Shown piece by piece: positions 33,191 to 35,647 of a stretch of DNA of 35,647 nt (position 1 is the first letter of the stretch; the number at the start of each line of letters is the position of its first letter). A program made the position numbers and the translations under genes. This DNA is from a bacterium (GTDB lineage Bacteria > Verrucomicrobiota > Verrucomicrobiia > Limisphaerales > J093): NCBI GenBank assembly GCA_021780105.1, contig JAJXZJ010000062.1:1-35647 (forward strand), written 5' to 3'. Below the pieces are notes generated by a model that saw nothing but the letters and a program-made list of their open reading frames with translations, searched no databases and was not told the DNA's origin.

Positions 33191-34810
33191 TCAAGGCATG
33201 GGCCGGGGCAGTTGCAAAGCCCAGGGTGCCGCGGATTGCAACGCCATGCCGCGTTCCTCGGTGTAACCGTCCAGACACTCCAGAATCGCTGTGCCGCGAA
33301 CCGTGGTGTTCGGGCTGCGCAACAGCGATGCGATTTCGGTCCAGTCAAGTCGTTGACGAAGCAATGCCCGCGTGGCCTCCGCGAAATGCGGTTGGCCAAA
33401 CGCTTGTGCCCGCACATCGCTAAGGCCGACATAAGTTTGTAGAAAACGCTTGGCCCCACGGCAGCGCAAATCGCCGAGCGATTCAAAAACTGCCGTTCGC
33501 ACCCGTTCGCCGATGGAGATTTCGTCCGGGCCTTCACTCTTCCGCCTCTCATCTGCAGCATACCGGCGCAACGCGGCGACCAGCGTCGGCGTTGATCGGA
33601 CGGCACCTAACCGTCCAAGCGCGCGCGCCGCCGCCGCCGCGTCCACTCCATGATAAAGAGGGTCATCAGAGTGAAGCGGTTCCTGCATCACTTCCTCCAA
33701 TGCTCTGACGACGCGCATGGATGCCTGCCTTCCATTACCAAGCCGTTGCGCAATCCAGGCACGCTCGACAACCCGCATTTCGGTTGACCACGTTTGCATG
33801 GATCGAGTAGCCGGCGCCGGACGATTGGTGAGGTGCGACAGCAACGCATCCGTTGAGAGCAGACTCAGCCGGTTGGTCGAGGTCCGGAGATAAGCCAGTG
33901 GATTGAACTCGTTGGTGGCGGGAGTGCCAAACACCATCGGTCGGCTCGTCAAGAGATAGGTTTTCATAAATGGGATGGGCTGGATTAAGGGTCGTGCCAG
34001 CGCCTGCGCGGCAACCCGGGGATCGTTCACCACCAGAATCTGCCCCGGTTGCAGCAAGGCACGCTTCACGGCTGCAGGGTCCATGTCGCGACCGTCAAGG
34101 ATCAAGCCCGGTGGCTTTGTCGTCAGCGGCCGATAGTCCGGGCAGTGCTCAAACTCTTGCGCGTCAGCGCCGCTAACCGCCACGACCATGTCCCACCCGT
34201 CGGCCAAGTCGAGCAATCGCCTTACCTGGGGAACCAGTCCCGGTGTTTGCAGGTTCACCCACAGCAGCATGCTGCGTTCGCGAGCAAGATTCAGCAGAGC
34301 GGCAAAAGTCAACGGCCGCAAAAAAAGTGGGCGTCCAAAGGCACGCCGCCCGTGCAACGTAAGCAACTCGCGGTATCTGAACTGCTCCGGCGTGCCAAAT
34401 CCTTCGGTCAATCGTTCCAGAGATGCGTCACTGAAGACCACCGGCACACCATCACGCGTGGCACGCAGATCCACGATCACCCCGTCGGCACCGTAATCCA
34501 TCAGTGTCGCACAGACATCCAGCGAATTCGCCGGCACGATTCCGCCGGCCCCGCACCGAACGATAATCACCGTGCCAGCACGGTGCTTCCCAACACGGCG
34601 ATGTCGAAGTTCCCGAGCTTCAATACTTTCCTTTGCAGGCTCCAGAGGATCCTCGGGCAAAACGAGGCTGTTGGGCAACTCACGCGACAGTCGAATTACG
34701 GGGCCGGTCTGTGGATTCGCCACCGGCATTCCCTCCGGCTCCATTCCCTGCATTTCTGCCTGCGATACCAACAGGCAAAACAAACAAAGCCAGCGATACA
34801 TTGTTTCCAT
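33191..34810 (-). CDS. GDPD-like protein lacking catalytic residues, with helical-repeat C-terminus
   Basis: About 539 residues. A signal peptide follows the start (YRWLCLFCLLVSQAEMQG). Residues about 75-270 align in pattern with glycerophosphodiester phosphodiesterase barrels: VPANSLDVCATLMDYGADGVIVDLRATRDGVPVVFSDASLERLT. The active-site motifs have changed: HRG is RCG, PENT is PANS, the Glu of ExD is Ile while the Asp remains, and HD is SD. By family knowledge these residues bind metal and catalyse hydrolysis, so the domain is probably not an active phosphodiesterase. Residues about 345-520 are helical and HEAT-like (DAAAAARALGRLGAVRSTPTLVAALRRYA). Start alternatives are GTG 34825 and ATG 34801. 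It is the first gene after the rRNA operon terminator on the same strand. Function unknown; binding or scaffold roles are speculative. Confidence 0.72.
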   Translation of the reverse strand: METMYRWLCLFCLLVSQAEMQGMEPEGMPVANPQTGPVIRLSRELPNSLVLPEDPLEPAKESIEARELRHRRVGKHRAGTVIIVRCGAGGIVPANSLDVCATLMDYGADGVIVDLRATRDGVPVVFSDASLERLTEGFGTPEQFRYRELLTLHGRRAFGRPLFLRPLTFAALLNLARERSMLLWVNLQTPGLVPQVRRLLDLADGWDMVVAVSGADAQEFEHCPDYRPLTTKPPGLILDGRDMDPAAVKRALLQPGQILVVNDPRVAAQALARPLIQPIPFMKTYLLTSRPMVFGTPATNEFNPLAYLRTSTNRLSLLSTDALLSHLTNRPAPATRSMQTWSTEMRVVERAWIAQRLGNGRQASMRVVRALEEVMQEPLHSDDPLYHGVDAAAAARALGRLGAVRSTPTLVAALRRYAADERRKSEGPDEISIGERVRTAVFESLGDLRCRGAKRFLQTYVGLSDVRAQAFGQPHFAEATRALLRQRLDWTEIASLLRSPNTTVRGTAILECLDGYTEERGMALQSAAPWALQLPRPMP

Positions 34811-34896
34811 TACAACGATGGACACTTATCCATTGAAACCGACGTCGTCAAACCCATCTTACATTGACAACGTTAGCGTGTATTCAACAAGCACGA

Positions 34897-34913
34897 CCTC
34901 TGCGAAGCAGAGG
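34897..34913. repeat. Perfect 7-base hairpin between the rRNA operon and the GDPD-like gene
   Basis: cctctgc-gaa-gcagagg. It lies about 80 bases beyond the rRNA terminator in the direction of transcription. It could be a backup terminator or part of the leader of the GDPD-like gene; the T-run expected for a terminator is weak. Confidence 0.3.
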
Positions 34914-34991
34914 CCCATTTGATCACACTTCTGACTGGGATCAACATGTCCGCCACCACACGACCAAAGTCGCCGATGAGGAGTGACCCGT

Positions 34992-35029
34992 AGAAACAAA
35001 TCGAGCCGAAATGTGAATTTCGGCTCGAT
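34992..35029 (-). terminator. Intrinsic terminator of the rRNA operon
   Basis: A perfect 13-base inverted repeat (arms 35000-35012 and 35017-35029, loop gtga) lies 9 bases beyond the 5S gene on the minus strand. It is followed by ttgtttct on the transcribed strand. The position directly after 5S makes this the operon end. Confidence 0.85.
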
Positions 35030-35038
35030 GAAAAAGAT

Positions 35039-35151
35039 TTGGCGACAACCTACTCTCGCGCAGGCTTTACAAGCACTACCATCGGCAAGGCGGCGTTTGA
35101 CGGCCGAGTTCGGGACGGGATCGGGTCGGGCCACCGCTTTATGGTCACCAA
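35039..35151 (-). rRNA. rrf: 5S ribosomal RNA
   Basis: The minus strand reads from tttggtgac to gtcgccaaa, which pair as helix I. Between them are the universal segments cccgatcccgtcccgaactcgg and gatggtagtgc followed by gcgagagtagg. Length is about 113-115 bases. It lies about 95 bases downstream of the 23S end, in the usual 23S-5S order. Confidence 0.95.
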
Positions 35152-35152
35152 A

Positions 35153-35247
35153 AAATAGCTAAAAGAACAGATGTTCTCTGAAAACTACACACAGGCTCAA
35201 GAGCCACAGATTCGCGAGCAAAATCGCCCTTCTCCAGAGGAGAAAAA
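35153..35247 (-). other. 23S-5S intergenic spacer with short palindromes
   Basis: About 95 AT-richer bases holding three perfect inverted repeats: agaaca-ga-tgttct (35164-35177), ggctc-aa-gagcc (35194-35205) and ttctcc-aga-ggagaa (35230-35244). They probably fold in the precursor and guide RNase processing. No tRNA is present. Confidence 0.6.

Positions 35248-35647
<400 letters not shown>

Overview
The window looks like chromosome of a GC-rich member of the PVC superphylum, most likely Verrucomicrobiota, possibly near Limisphaerales/Pedosphaerales (inference; no 16S rRNA is visible). The evidence is two pseudopilins with the H-x9-DG ending common in Verrucomicrobia and Planctomycetes, a very long GreA of the type known from PVC bacteria, DUF6600 and DUF5069 proteins, and many secreted carbohydrate-active proteins. 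No phage, transposase, CRISPR array or defence island is visible.

Layout. 1-3620: the end of a pseudopilin, a WecA/MraY-like sugar-phosphate transferase (minus), then a divergent glycerate kinase-gluQ pair with a 4-base overlap, and tRNA-Gly(GCC) with a good promoter. 3621-7832: a structured spacer, then GH32 fructanase-like, GH140 apiosidase-like and DUF971 genes on the plus strand. 7878-12574 (minus): priA, an unassigned 571-residue protein with a split winged helix, and DUF5069. 12684-14371: a membrane-anchored lytic transglycosylase and a GT4 glycosyltransferase, tail to tail. 14810-22352 (plus): a DUF6600 lipoprotein, a secreted hypothetical protein, a GH29 fucosidase, a CnoX/YbbN-like thioredoxin and a DUF4832 protein. 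22363-26683: a SurA-like isomerase and rsmB (minus), with a long greA diverging from rsmB. 26700-34810 (minus): an alpha/beta hydrolase, an intact pseudopilin, a parallel beta-helix carbohydrate-active protein, a secreted hypothetical protein, a 46-codon frame that may be a gene remnant, and a GDPD-like protein that has lost its catalytic residues. 34992-35647 (minus): the end of an rRNA operon (23S, 5S, terminator).

Theme. Housekeeping genes (priA, rsmB, greA, surA-like, gluQ, tRNA, rRNA) alternate with exported glycan-degrading proteins. GH140-like, GH29 and GH141-like enzymes plus an esterase would suit decoration-rich plant pectins or other complex glycans, but they are scattered and not in one operon, so this is only a hypothesis.

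I see no clear new multi-gene system. The best candidates for undescribed biology are the split-winged-helix protein next to DUF5069, the GDPD-like pseudo-enzyme with a helical C-terminus, and an in-frame repeat element inside priA.
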